Assembly: GCA_023053545.1 (NCBI GenBank)
Contig: JAKZAN010000007.1
Span: 7,688,001 to 7,752,000 of the forward strand
Direction of reading: 5' to 3'
DNA from: Lepidurus packardi
Lineage: Eukaryota > Arthropoda > Branchiopoda > Notostraca > Triopsidae
Length of the DNA: 64,000 nt
Part shown: positions 13,508 to 26,300 of the stretch, in pieces
How positions within the stretch are numbered: position 1 is the stretch's first letter
How the letters are laid out: every line of letters starts with the position of its first letter
Position numbers and translations under genes: made by a program
Notes under the pieces: model-generated
Seen by the model: the letters and a program-made list of their open reading frames with translations, nothing else
Databases searched by the model: none
Told to the model about the DNA's origin: nothing

Positions 13508-13652
13508 ATTTAGGTTATTTAGATTATGTTAATTTAGGTTGTATCCATTAGGTTTGGCTATCTTTGTTATGCTAGGTAGTCAGTTAGGCTAGGTGAAATT
13601 AGGATAATTTAAGTTAGATTGCGTTAGGTCTTGTTAAGTTAGTTTAGATTAG
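13508..13652 (+). repeat. Degenerate TTAGG/TTAGGTTA-like interstitial tract
   Basis: Over ~145 bp the motif TTAGG or close variants (TTTAGGTT, CTAGGT, TTAGGCTAGG, GTTAGGTC, TTAAGTTAG, TTTAGATTAG) recur with irregular spacing on the + strand. TTAGG is the ancestral arthropod telomere unit. The tract could be a decayed interstitial telomeric insertion or a simple-sequence expansion. It ends ~155 bp before the mtSSB start codon. Confidence 0.55.
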
Positions 13653-13806
13653 CTTCAGGTCATCCTCCCAACTTGGTTGTGGTTGCCTACCTTCCAGGGA
13701 TGTGCACTCTCGTTTCGAATAGCGCATCTGTTGGGAGTCTCGTGTTTGTTGTGGTCGTTTTCGGTCAAATATATTAGAAACAAAACATAAATTAATAAAA
13801 TAAAAT

Positions 13807-14431
13807 ATGTTTCGTGTGTTTACGACATCACTTCTTCGCAAAGATTTAAAATCTTTCTTGGAATGTACAAAGAATGTGTCTCAAATGCGTAGTATCTCTT
13901 CGGTTCAAATTTTGCAGCAGAAAAACACAGACGAGGATTCATCACCGAATTCGGGCAGGGTATATAACACTGATGATACCAAGCTTGAGAAAAGTAAGCG
14001 CGATGTCCACATAACACATCAGAAAGTATAATTTGTCTTTATATGAAGCTATCAACCAAATAACGTTGTTGGGAAGAGTTGGTTCAACCCCAACCAAACG
14101 TGGATCTTCTGAGCACCCTGTTGTTGTTTTCTCGTTAGCCACCCAGTCCAACTATCAGTACAGCTCAGGTTAATATTACAGAATTCGGATACGTTTCACT
14201 TACTTAAAGTTACTTTTGTTAGGAGATGTATCCCAAAAAGCAGAATGGCATAGGATTTGTGTTTTCAAGCCATACTTGCGTGAAACAGCCTTCAAGTATG
14301 TAACGAAAGGCCAACGCATACTAGTGATGGGCAGGCTGATCTACGGAGATGTTAAAGACAATGAAGGCAACAGTCGTCAAGTAGCTAGCATTGTAGCAGA
14401 CGATATTGTTTCTTTCCGGCCGTCTGACTAA
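13807..14431 (+). CDS. SSBP1: Mitochondrial single-stranded DNA-binding protein
   Basis: Coats single-stranded mtDNA at the replication fork and stimulates the Twinkle helicase and DNA polymerase gamma. Exons: 13807-13959, 14027-14168, 14223-14431; 167 residues, close to the animal family length. Residues 1-50 are a basic/hydroxylated, acid-poor leader typical of a mitochondrial presequence (MFRVFTTSLLRKDL). The OB fold follows: NQITLLGRVGSTP, VVVFSLATQ, then GDVSQKAEWHRICVF with the conserved Trp-His, RETAFKYVTKGQRILVMGRL and the terminal strand ASIVADDIVSF. The acceptor at 14026 is chosen because it alone keeps phase 0 into YNLSLYEAINQ; a neighbouring AG four bases upstream would not. The gene converges on the SLCO gene with only 172 bp between stop codons. 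Confidence 0.93.
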
Positions 14432-14603
14432 AAATTGAGGAGTTTATTAAACTGTCGCAAGTGTAATACCATCGTGCGTTGAAAACTAACATGTACTCAA
14501 GAATACATTATCCTGTTTTGTAGTTATATGACATAGGTTACAAAAGAACATTTGATTAAAGCTCACTGGTATTCGTAAGTTGCAATGCTTTCATGTGAAC
14601 GAG

Positions 14604-17181
14604 TTATTTCGCATTCAGATCTTGGGTTTCTTCCCCATCTTCTTCTTTTACGAGTTCCAAATTCCCAGCATTCCAGAAAGTAGCAAACTGACAACATGCT
14701 GCCAAGAAGATAAACACTACTGAGAGTCCGTGAAGTTTATATCTACATGAAGAGTGGTATCAGCACCTACCAAGTTTGGTTTAACAAAAGTTTCCGTCTT
14801 CCTTACCGGAAATCTGTTAAGTTGTACACCCAGCATGCTCCCCTGTCGCCGCAAGATTCCTCCCAGACAAGGCAAGAGGAGTCTATCAAGCTCCCGTAAA
14901 TTAAGGGGTTGGGAATAAATCCTAGTAACGCTGTCAAGAAGGACATTAGGCCCAAAGCCATGGTTTTGTCTCGCGGCTCAACACATCTATAACACATAAT
15001 GCTCTTATCTTGTGAAGAATGTTTCCAATTTTTTAGCGAAACGACGGCTCATGTACCTTAATTTAATCATCATACTTCCCACTGGAGAAATAGAAAACAG
15101 TAATCGCATTAATCCCAAGATGACAATATATGCGTAAAATTTCGAGCATGGCTTGTTGTTGCAATATCCACTTCTCACTGTGTTGCTACTCTGATTTCCC
15201 CAACTACTGGTTGAGGAGAGACATCTACAAAATGCAAAAGAGCAAAATAGAAAATGCATTTATACGTATTTACTTGATTACTTTTATCACTATGCAAAAA
15301 ATAATTAAAGAAATATTAAAACATACTTGCATCCTGTGTAAGTCATACCGGATGTCGAGTTTCCCTGGTCCACACACCCTGCGAAACATGGCGAAAAGAA
15401 GGTTTGACTTTCGTTGTGGCTTTCATGACACACCGGAATAAATCGGGCAGTGGCACAACCGCCGCTGCACTCTTGGCTGCAGTTTGTGTGCAATTGCAAG
15501 CTGTACTACGCATAAACATGTCACGTTAGCCATCCGTTTAGTTTAGAGCACACACTGACCTTCCGTCCGGTTGGGGAATTCCGGGCAAATCAGAATCGTA
15601 GCCGCAACCCAAGAACATGAGCGAAAAAGCGCCCAGGACGTACAAAAACTTGGCGCAGGATATTATTAAAGCTACGATTCTTGCTTTCGGCTTGTGTTTC
15701 CGGATCCATATCGAAAATGAAAGTATCCCGACAATCATGGTACCGTTGTTCGTTATCCCGCCCACTAAAGATGCCTGCGACCGACTCATGCGGTATTCGT
15801 TTTCCAGAAATTTGGGTAACCAAATGCCAAACCCCACCGAGCCAAGAATTCCGCACACATCATCCATGCATAAGCATACTAAAACCGGATTTTTCGCAAC
15901 TCTTAGGATAGTTTGTTTTAAATCTAAGTTGAAGATGGATCATTTTTATAATGTTTTTGATAGTATTGATTATTCCGTACCACTCGTTTTTGATGGAAGA
16001 ACTTTGAGGTCTTTGTCTTCACTACCGGAGTCGGAATGATCGTCTTCTATGGTACGCAAAGGCATTTGTTTTTTCTTCCTTGTCGAGTTTTCGTTCATTT
16101 CTTTGGGAAACCAAGCAAAAACAGCGGCAATGAAAAAGAAGATAAAGGCGAGGATGGCGTATCCGAACCACCAAGCCCCAATCCATCTTGGATCGTTTCG
16201 GGCAAACCCTGAGGAACAAAAACTGTATTTCTGAATTCCATCTATTCTGTTTTTTCTACCTGGATTGTCATTTAGCTTCACATATAGTTTCACACAAGCC
16301 GCGCCTAGAAAGGATCCCGATATAGGACCAATAATGCGGACAGCCATGTTTAAACCTACAAAAATTTGTGAAACTTTAATGAAGATTTTAGTTTATATCG
16401 ACTAGGTTAGATACCGAAATACAGAGGGGAGTCTTTCTTAGGCACGCTGTCGTCCAGGTAAGATGAGCTTACAGCGTACATCGTAGTTGAGCCAATACCT
16501 AGTTCATTACCGTTTAGTAATCTGAATTGCTTGACCAATACCTCTACCTATCATGGTATAGATCAAAATCCAACAAACGAAGCCCCAATTCTGACGGGCG
16601 GCATCTACCGTACATTCCTCTTCTCGGACGTCAACTGATTCCACGCATAGATCGGAGTATTGACTGGTATTACCAGTGATAACATTTCGCATAGAAACCT
16701 GGTTTGACTGGAGGTTCGGGGGAGGAAATATAAGTTTCAGTGAGAAGCTGAAGAGCATAGCCATTCCTAAAGTGCTAAGGGCGGCGCACATCCAACGTGG
16801 ACGATTACCCTTCGTGGCGAAGTACGCAAAGAACAACGAAGTAAATACTGGGCCTACTTGCCCGAACGTCAGGAAAAGACCCATGGTTTTAGCGCTAAAT
16901 TGGAAATGTCTTTCGACGGAAGTTTGGGTCCCAATCAAGTAAGCGGTCATCATGCCGAGGATAACATTCTGTAAGCAAAAGCAGAAGAAGTAGATTTTGG
17001 GTGTTGCTAAGCGCCGCAAACTGGTTGGATAACATCCCAAGACTCCACATCGGTTTACGATCTTATTAGCTTCACTTGGTCCATGTGCGGTGTCCTTGAA
17101 ATTTAATGCCTGGTTTTCCCCTTCATTTTGAATTCCGTCTTCGCGGGGAATTAGATCTTGGCTTCCTTGCGGGTTGGTCAT
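14604..17181 (-). CDS. Solute carrier organic anion transporter (SLCO/OATP family)
   Basis: Twelve-helix plasma-membrane carrier for organic anions such as steroid conjugates, prostaglandins or other amphipathic compounds; the substrate cannot be read from sequence. Exons in coding order: 17181-16542, 16498-16415, 16355-16260, 16208-15981, 15899-15560, 15500-15327, 15224-15057, 14986-14807, 14742-14604; 682 residues. The family signature DPRWIGAWWFGY precedes TM6. The large extracellular Kazal-like loop (C-x-x-EC-x-GGC... FIPVCHES... FFSPCFAGC) is present. SSYLDDSVPKKDSPLYFG corresponds to the family's YIDD-V motif. Cytosolic N- and C-termini are acidic and hydrophilic. Two introns are very small: 43 bp, flanked by direct repeats, and 51 bp, which is in frame without a stop. 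The start is the first ATG of the long first exon. I cannot assign an orthologue number within SLCO. Confidence 0.92.
16499..16541 (-). other. 43-bp intron of the SLCO gene with duplicated splice-site sequence
   Basis: On the coding strand the donor region reads GAG|GTATTGGTCAA and the acceptor region TAG|GTATTGGCTCAA, so AGGTATTGG is present at both borders. A perfect TACTAAC-like branch site (TACTAAAC) lies inside. Removing the 43 bp joins MIGRG to IGSTTMYAV in phase 1, as the family alignment requires. Confidence 0.7.
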
Positions 17182-18889
17182 GGCAGTGAAAATTTAGTTT
17201 GTTTAGATTCTCGATTCCTACACTGAATAGTGGTACGACGACACACAGGATATGACCTTGTAATCTCGATGAGGGTTAATTATTCAGCAGGATTAAACAC
17301 ACGAAGGGTAAATACCTACGAAGGTGAATGTTTTCTTTCACTTATCGCATGTTTTTAATCTTCCGTATCAAATCACTTGAAGCTACAGCCTTCTCTCGTT
17401 TTTCCGCAGCACAACTGAAATCTGAACTTCGTGTGAGCTGTTTTGTAGGTTTGGCCGCTGGTCATGTATATATGCTTATCAACCGATGGGCGTTCCTTTC
17501 TTTGCATACAACTGATCCTTTATAATTCGTTCGTCAAGCAAATACGTGATCTTTCGCTGGGAAACGTACAAGAAGAAATTAGCCGCATTGACAAAGGCTT
17601 AGGAGAATATCACGCATGACGTTTTACAACAGTTGGAAATCCGGATGACCTGACCTTGGCAGTTCGTCGTAAGAATTATTGGATCTGTCATTAACTTTTG
17701 ATACCAACTTGGTAACTAAGCCGTTTTGGTGTTAATCTTGGTGCCCATAATCGTTGTTTATTTTTATTTACTATTTTCGAAGGATGCCGTAAGTGTTAGT
17801 AGTCGAACTAAAAACTACGAGAACTGGAGGGGACAAATGGAAACTTGAAAACGGGTTCCGGTGTCAAAAGTTTCGTACCCAATGACCTTTTTCTGGTTTA
17901 GACCTCACTAAAAGCTTTGATAACTTCCGTCTAGTGACATTTATAACACGCTAGACTTAAGACTAAGGTGGGCGTTAGAAAAACGCTCTATTGGCAATTT
18001 ATATCTTACACAATTCGCAAATAAGTCAATTACTTCTCAAACATTTTTAGAATTTCAAGAGTGAATATTCTGAATAAATTAATTTTAATGTACGTACAGT
18101 ACCTGATATTGCAGCAAATTTTCGTTGATACGTGCTTCTATAATGTTGGAAGACTTTAATGAATGAAAGAATTATTGATTACGAATTGCGAGCTTTTGAA
18201 TGACCGTTGCTTTTGAAACGTAATAGAACGGCAGCTTGCAGCGTAATAAAACACAAACAATAAAAAAAGCCCTGAAAATTAATGAAATTATTTAATGAAA
18301 AAAAATGAAAATGAAAAGAATTAATGAAAAAAAATTAATGAAATTATAATTTCGATTGCACGGGTATGCAGTGGTTATTTCCGTACCAAGCATCTGTAAC
18401 AGGTTTCATTAGCGTTCAGCTAAGGTTTGAGATTGTAATATATTCCTGAGCTACTATACATGCCAGAATTGATGCCTGTAAATTTTCCTGCCAGAGTAGC
18501 TTTTAATTAAGCAGTTGCAGTGGAAGAGTCCAAATTACATGAAAATAGTCAAGAAATAAGAACTGGACAAAAGATTGCAGCGGGCTTTTTTTTTTTGAGG
18601 AAACATTCGAGCCAGTGTTCCTACACAGCGCTTCATTATGCACCCGCATTCATCTGAAAAAAATATGAAATTATTTATACATATTCTATAGTTTAATTAC
18701 CCCTTCGTATGGTGTCCCTTCTTTACTTGCCCCCATTTGACTTGTCTCTAACGGACAAACCAAGTCTTCAAAATCGAGCTCCGACTTAGACTTTTTTCTT
18801 TTTAAAGTAAACTGGGATCGTTTCGTCAACTAGAATTCAATAAAAAAAAAAGAAGCATTAAAATCAAGTTTATCAAATCCGTTTTGGCT
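17182..18889. other. Spacer between the SLCO 5' end and the liprin-beta 3' end
   Basis: No coding sequence is recognised. The part next to 17181 must include the SLCO promoter and 5' UTR. Around 18256-18350 there is AT-rich low-complexity sequence built from ATTAATGAAA-type words. The segment up to 18889 should hold the liprin-beta 3' UTR, but no canonical AATAAA on the minus strand was certain. Confidence 0.55.
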
Positions 18890-20339
18890 TTAGTACTGCT
18901 CTTTTACCTTCACTTTGGCAATGGGCGTAAGAGGCACATAGCCAGATTGGACTTCGGCATCTCGTTTTTGTTGCACTACAAACCGGCCCAGCAAATCATG
19001 GAAGTGTGTTGCCAAGTGTCGTCTTAATAACGTTTTCCCCACAGGGATTGACAGAATGGTCGCCAAAAGTTCGGCCGTAAATCGAGGTTCGTAAACCATT
19101 AAAGCTCCATGAACCCCCGAGCCTCGCATATTGGGAGCATACTCAGACAAATCTACCACGCGCAGCCATTCCATAACGCGATGATTAGTCCACAACTCCA
19201 CCACGTGCGAACCACTCTGGTCTTCGGGCAACGACCGCCTTGTCAAACAATTCGGCTGGTATTTATGAATTCGCAAGACCTAATAAAAGCCATCCAAAAT
19301 GTAGCCATCTTTCTTCCCAAGTAAAAGTATGAGTACCTGGATACCACGTTTCAAGCTCGTGACATGCAACAAATTCGTCACTTTCAAGTGCTGACACAGA
19401 TCTTCCACGGTTAAGTTATGCAAGACTCTTCCATCAACTCTGGCCTCCAAAAAGGCGTCTTTGTACTGCGGTAAACCTACATCGTCCAGCCATCTAACGA
19501 CCCATTGGTGGTCCAACCGACTTGCTGCTTCTTCCACCGCAGAATCCGTTTGCCCATTCAAGGCTTCACCGTAATGGTCTCCTCTCACTCGCCCTCTTTC
19601 TTCGAGAGCCAGAACAAGCTTCTTCTTGTGAAGAGGGTGCTAAAAAAATAAATAAACGAGAATTAGAAAACGTTTAACAACTAAGCTGGTGCTTACTTTG
19701 ACTCCTAATTCTTTCTCCAGATCGGATGATGTCGCCTTCAAAAGATGTTCGCCGTTCTTCACCCATCTGGCAGCTTCGGACACGTACATGTGCAAGCCTA
19801 TGTCATGTAGCCAGGCACAGACGGCGTCTTTCTCCCATTTCGCAAAAGGCAACTCAGGTCTGTTATAATAAAACATTAGCTCCAACTATAAAAAAAGGAA
19901 AATGGAATCGATATGCTCACTCGTTAAAAGGCCTGGTGTCTTCGTTGATTATAAGTCGAGGACCTGCAGTAGCTCGGACTCCGCCACGTTTGAACTCCGC
20001 TTCAGGGGAAGTATCTTCCAAACTGCCAGAATTGCTTCGCTTCAGCCTTCCAAATATCTTCTTGATGCCTTTCGGCTTACTCAACTGTTGTGTAACGCTT
20101 AGGTTGGAAGTATTCGATGTCGTTGGCGATAGGGGACTGCGAGACAGTGAAATATCTTCACCAGTAGCATCGCCATTACTCTGCTCCAGGATGCGACGTT
20201 CTGTCTCGGCTAAAAAACCGTCCAAACTTCAATTAGATTACCACAACTTTCCTTTGCAGTTAGCCTTAATAAAATATCCCCAAATTAGCTGTTACTCTTG
20301 CTTAGAAGAAAGTTCCTTTGCAAACATTCCTAGTTAGTT

Positions 20340-20375
<36 letters not shown>

Positions 20376-23300
20376 CGTGAAAGAAAAGCTTGAGTTAGGA
20401 TGTTAGTTGAGTGTATCTTTAGGAATCCATGCAGGCGGGATGGCAACCGAAACATAGATAAGAACCTTCACCTAAATTAGGAGCAGAACAACTTCTCGAA
20501 CTGGGACCCCGAAATTGTTGGAAAAGGCTTTTACCAAAGGCAACGCCCTTGCGGGATGGGGTGCTAGTAACTGCAGATGGACTGAGCATCTCTTGAACGC
20601 TCGGACTCGTAGAAGTACCGGTCCAAGCTTCACGCTGGCGCGGCAACGAATTGAAGGGCTCAATTTTCCTAAACGTGCTAGCAGGTGGGGTCTATGGTAT
20701 AGTTTCCTGTAAGTATTTTGAGGATTTAGTGTGACAAAAAGCTACCTTCGATGCTTGAACATAAGGCAGGCGCGGTTCAGGCGCTTTGTTGGGTGATGCT
20801 GGTGCAGGCGAAGGCACAGTGCGATTCGATTGTAAGGATGCTACGCTAGAAGACACAGGTAAAGACACCTAAACATAACATTAGTGTTTGCATTTGTGTC
20901 TAGACAAAGGAAGCAGACACTTACTGTAGATTTGCTGCTATAATCTGGACTGACAACAGGGGAAGTAGGCAATTTGGCAGAGGCAATAGGTTTAGCACCT
21001 TGTCGTAAAGTATCAAGCATTTCCTACCCAAACAACTCTAATTATTTTCTATTAGCTAGAAATATGTTCAACAATGAAGAGCAGTAGAACAGCAGCAAAC
21101 CCAGAATTTTTTTTTTAAAAAAACAAAAATACTATCCAAAATTGCTACAAAATAAACTCAAACATATTTTACCTTTTTAAAACCCGGAGCTGACCCACAG
21201 AGTGAATAACACTGAAGCCACAGCAAAGCCCCCAACGCAAAAAATAAAAACGCCACAAAAGAAACAAAATACGCATATAAGCAGCAAAATAAACAAAGCT
21301 GAAACATAAACAAAACAGACGTCTTGCTCCATCCTCAAAAAAACATACCTGTCCCACTAAATTTAGCATGTCTTGCTCCGAACGTTTTAACTGTCCACGA
21401 AGCTCCAGATTTTCCCTTTCCAAAGCTGCGTAACGTAACTTGATATTCGACATTTCGCTAATAAGTTCCAATTTGTGCGTTTCGGCAGACGAACGTGACA
21501 ACAATTCCTAAACAAAGATACAAGAATCAATACTACTCCTCTCAGGAAAAATTTTCCCACGATATTTACTTTTTGTAGCATGTCTTCCGCTCGGCCCAAT
21601 TGAGCCGATTTTTCTGTTAAGGTTTTTTCCAACTCTGAAATCTTCTCAGTTTGCGCATCGATTTGGTCCATAAGCACCGATACCTGCATCTGTAAGGAAT
21701 CTTTGTCGCCTTCTAAACGTTGCAAACGTTCTTCCACCTCAGGCTATGAAAACAAAAATAGTTTTAAGTAAAAAATACTACGTGTACCTAAAAAAATAAA
21801 GAAAGAAGGGCATATTCTTTGCTGAAAGAAAGGGAATGTTGAATAAAACTCCAAGAAATGAACTCCTACTATAACTCTCAAGGTAAAGCTACCTGTAAAA
21901 TTCGCTCATGATGACAATACCGGCAAGGCCGTTCCCAATCCTCACCACAAAGAGTACCTCGACTACCCTGGGAGCACCTTCGCCCCGTTGTATTGAACAT
22001 CGATTCATTGGCACTCCTACTCATCATTCCCGGCGCCTCCCACCAATACGGTGTTGGTCCCGGGGGCGACACCGGATACGGCGGCCACGCCCATAAATAC
22101 CGTCCTGTTCTGTCCAAACTGCACGCTTTGAGGTACTCTTCTCGCCATGCAGCATAAGCTCTGGGATCGTCTCCAAAGCATTCTGGTTCCGAACGATTAT
22201 GTCTATCCATGCTCCTCTGTCTACTAGATGATCTCGATTCCGTTCGCCCTGAACAGCTTCGGCCGGGCAAATGTTTGCTGGACTCTTTCGAGGTCACGGG
22301 AGAATCAGGAAGCAAACTGTTTTGACGTGAACGGAGACTTTTCGGTGCTTTCGCGGTCCTAACGGGCGCTTTCATCGCGAGCTTAAGGAGCCGCTTGGCC
22401 TTTTCGTTGACGCGTTGTTGTTCCTCGGCCTCGTCTGCCGTGTCGTTGTCGCTGTCGGAGTCGTCTCTTGCCTTGACACCGCGTCTCAAACGACGTTCCT
22501 CCAAACTGTCGCGTTCCACATCTACTTCCGGGCCAGAGCTCTCCAAATCAGACGATGAGGGCAATTGGCACGCTCTCGACGAAAGGTTCACATTTTCTCT
22601 GCGTAACCGTTCCTTTTTAGACACATTCTTCACTCCATGCGGCACGGACTCGGATCCCATCATTTTCTCCCTTTCGTGTTGGGACTCGACGCTCTTAAAA
22701 AAGTCTCCACTTGAGTCACCCTTAGTCCATCGCCAAATCGCCTACTGGGTATGCAAATACGTTGAAGGGTAAAATGACTACACTCGTTTTTTTTACTCCT
22801 CTTCTATAGACCGTCCCAAAAAATCACCACACGACTGCTTCTGCCAATTCACAAAGTTCAATTTTCCTGCTTTCGTGAATACAGACTCAACTAGCCCGTC
22901 TGGAATTAGTTGGTGCCAGCCTCTTCGTCTTACGCTCCCGTACTAGCTTGCTTTCCTTTTCGGGTGGGCGTTAGTCCAAACAACCGACCTATAATTAAAC
23001 TTGCCCCGCGCGCTCTCCTTAACACGCTCGGGGGACCCAAATTAGCGAACCCGTACAGCCGTACAAGTCGGCCAAGAGAATATAAATCTATTTTTTTTTC
23101 GTCTCAAGTTAACACAGCCTATCTTTTCCCGTAAGACTTCTACCCCTTTCTACCACTAACGGACGGCTATTTACAAGTGCTTCTTCGGTGCTTGCCCCTG
23201 CTATTGCCCGGGCCAATAAAACTCAACGCATAAGATGATGAATTGAGCGATCGTTCCCGTCGACGGGAAACCAGAACGTTTAGGTAACTCAAACAAACTC

Positions 23301-26300
23301 TTAAAAGGATTCCTTATAAAAGCTTTCGAGTCTCGTTCCAAGACCCATAAATCTCGTCGCTAAGCTAGTGGAAAAGGCCATAAAGATCAACTCTTGATGG
23401 CGGCAAGAGCACCGGTGACTCGAGCTAGTCGAGCCGTCTCCCAACCCCTAGTCTTTGTAAATGCTCTCGTGTTGAGGTTTCCTTTCATCTTTCTCAGAAG
23501 CTGGGGAGGAGAAAATGAGCGGTTATTATGGACCCGTCAACGTGGAGAAAAATGACGCCGGAACTATCCACGTGGAGCATGACCAATTCATTTTTACCTT
23601 AGTTCGGTGAGGCTCCAGATAGCGGTTCGCCAAAGTCGGCGTCCCGCTGAAGGTCGAGGCGCGCTCGCGTTCCCGCACGCCGAAGAATGCGGCCGCCGCA
23701 GCGACGGCCAGAGCAGGGTCTACCACATGCCCGCCACGGTTGTTGACCCCGGGAGATTGGGCGAGCGTTTTGAGCTGCTCGTAAAGCGAATCCAGGCTTG
23801 GAACTTTACTCGCTTGGGAGAGATTCATGTCGCGTGCTCCAGGATTCACAGGACTCCCCCGGCCTCCCGGTATCCCTAACACGGGCGAGCTTTCCTTGCT
23901 ACGCGAAGCGGGCGGCCACCTTTGCTGTTGGTAATAACCTGGTGAGTCTCCATTTTGAATATCCTCGGCAATGGAAGGGTAGGGACTGTCAATAGTTTTG
24001 GCCTTTTGTAGTGGCGGTCGCGGTCTTGGCCGTGGTGGCTTGCCAGCCGCATTGCGAGCTAATTGAGGCGATCCCGACGGGTGATTCGAAGGAACAGATC
24101 CGCCGCCAGCAACGGGCGGGGGAGGTAGGACTCGCCTAGCCGGGTTACGGGGCGTCATGGCTGGAGAGGAGCCTGGACTCGGACTAAACCGCGCTGATCG
24201 GGCTAAAACGGGGGAACTGGACGGCGTGTGTGCCGGTGATAGATTGCTCGTCGTCATCATCATCACCATGGGTGGTTGATTAGGGTGAGCTTGAACCACA
24301 TAAGGATTAAAGTTGGGTCGACACGTGTGTTGAACCATGTTGGGTGTTATAGTATGAATGCGGTCCATACTGTAGGACTTATAAGGACGGAAGTACGGTA
24401 CGGCGTTAGGGGCGTTACTCCAGCAAGGATCGCTCGCCATTGGCGGATTCGTGGGATAAAAATTGGGGTAGGGAGCGGTGAAAGGGCTCGGGCAAGGGGA
24501 CCACGTGTTCACGTTACCGTAGAGAGGACTGTAATTCCAGCCAGCTAACGGGTCTGGGGCTGGGGAAGGGATGGGTGTTGGTCCGGTGTAAAGGTATTCG
24601 TAGTCGTGGTTAATCCCGTTGCCGGGACCTGCGGAAGGACCAGACGGTGAGGCCGGCCTGTCTCTGGTGGTGTCCATCTTCACCGGGGATTCCCTTCTGC
24701 TACTGTAGGTCGGGAAGGAAGCCGGGTCTATTCCGTTTCCGGCCGCTGACCTTGGGTCCATGCCACGTTCCGGTAATAACTGAAACACAAACGGTGCTAA
24801 TGGTTCTTGCAGCTTGCTGGAGCTGTCTTGTAGATCGTGGAAGTAGTCTTGGTTCACTATTTCCAGCGGATAAGGGCAATCAGCTGGTTGACGTCTAGCA
24901 GAAAGGTTAATGTGTCTTGCTGACGTAATTCGGCAAAGGGCGCGATGTGGACGCTTTAAGAATGGCCACTGATGAGGAATAAGTGCAGAACTGCAGGACT
25001 GGGACCGAGTCAATCGAGTGACGTGCAGAGCAGAATAAGGCGTACTAAATTCTCTTTGTATTGCGTCTCGCACTCGTCTGCTCATCTCATTTTCTTCATA
25101 GTAGTTGGTTTCGTTAGGCTATTTGTACCACTTGAGACGAAGACAAATGGACTTGTTAAGGAAGGCTAACTTGCCACAGCTTTTGAAAGAAACTACCACC
25201 TCATCTTAAGCTGTTCAACTTTTCCAAACGGCACTTTCGTGGTGGGAAAAACAGATGCTGAGTCCAGTAAATGTGTGGGGATCTATAATCAAAGAGCACG
25301 ACTGCGAAAACGATCAACAGTGTCAACTTGAAGCTTCGTAAAGAAAGCAATCTAGCATGTACTGGGCTAGATACAGACCGCCAAGGAACACAGAAGCTCG
25401 TTTCACGATTCCGTCAGCTGGACATCATGAAGAAGACTGTCCCAAGCCAAACTCCCCGAGACACACACACTCACACACAAACTCGCACACACACACATAC
25501 GATACTTTGGCTACGGTGCCAAATATTCGAAACCTGGTACCTTTTTGCTCTCGTTGCTCTGCTGGTGTCCTCGCTGCAGTTGCTCTCGCTAACCCGCCCC
25601 TCAAAACCTTTCCAATTCCGGGGCATTCTTAAAAATAGCGTACCACCGGGACTACATTACGTTTTCACCAATATGCATACACACACATAGGGTTTAAACG
25701 ACGGACAAGGGGAAACTTGAGGTTGTCAGCAACCCTGCCAGATTTACTAGCGAAACGGAGCTTTTCTCAAACTTTTCAAGACCTCAGCTAGCGAGACTAT
25801 ACTAGAATGCTTTCTTTTACGAGAACGGAAGCACTTGAACTTTGAAAACGAGGCATTCTTTGAACGGGGAAAAAGAAGGGAAGGCGGAGGAATTATGGAG
25901 TGGGTATCAGGTAACTGGAGTCTTGGATGCATGGATGGAATAGCGGGTACGATAATGAGCAAGAAAAAAGGTGCCAAACAGCAGATTTTTTTTCTTTAAT
26001 GGCGCGCGTAGGGCTGCATAAATTCCGCGGCGTACTGGGAGGAAATAAAATATGAGATATACATGCGTGTCTAAACAAGTTATTAGGCAGAAAAATAAGA
26101 AGCAGAAACTTTTAAGGTTTGTGTAAAGGGAAGCCAGAGCTAAAATAGAAAGAAAAATGGGTCCATTTTCTTTAGTTTCTTTTTCACGTGTCAAGGAATA
26201 TATACTAGGAACACACGCAACTCTCCCAAGTCCAGAGATGAATGTGGCAATTAGACAAGCAAAATACCGCATCTTTAGAGCCTGAGTCATTAAGCCCTTA

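Larger units (their letters stand above)
11794..13806. other. Spacer between TMTC1 and mtSSB
   Basis: No coding region is recognised. It contains a 30-bp imperfect direct repeat (11951-11981 and 12237-12266), a DNA-transposon-like remnant from about 13066 and a TTAGG-like degenerate tract at 13508-13652; each is listed separately. The rest is AT-rich unique DNA. The last ~150 bp must hold the mtSSB promoter; no TATA box stands out. Confidence 0.6.

Noticed and set aside
23607-23879. Plus-strand frames over liprin-beta exon 3
   Set aside because: Shadow frames of the GC-rich proline-coding exon on the other strand.
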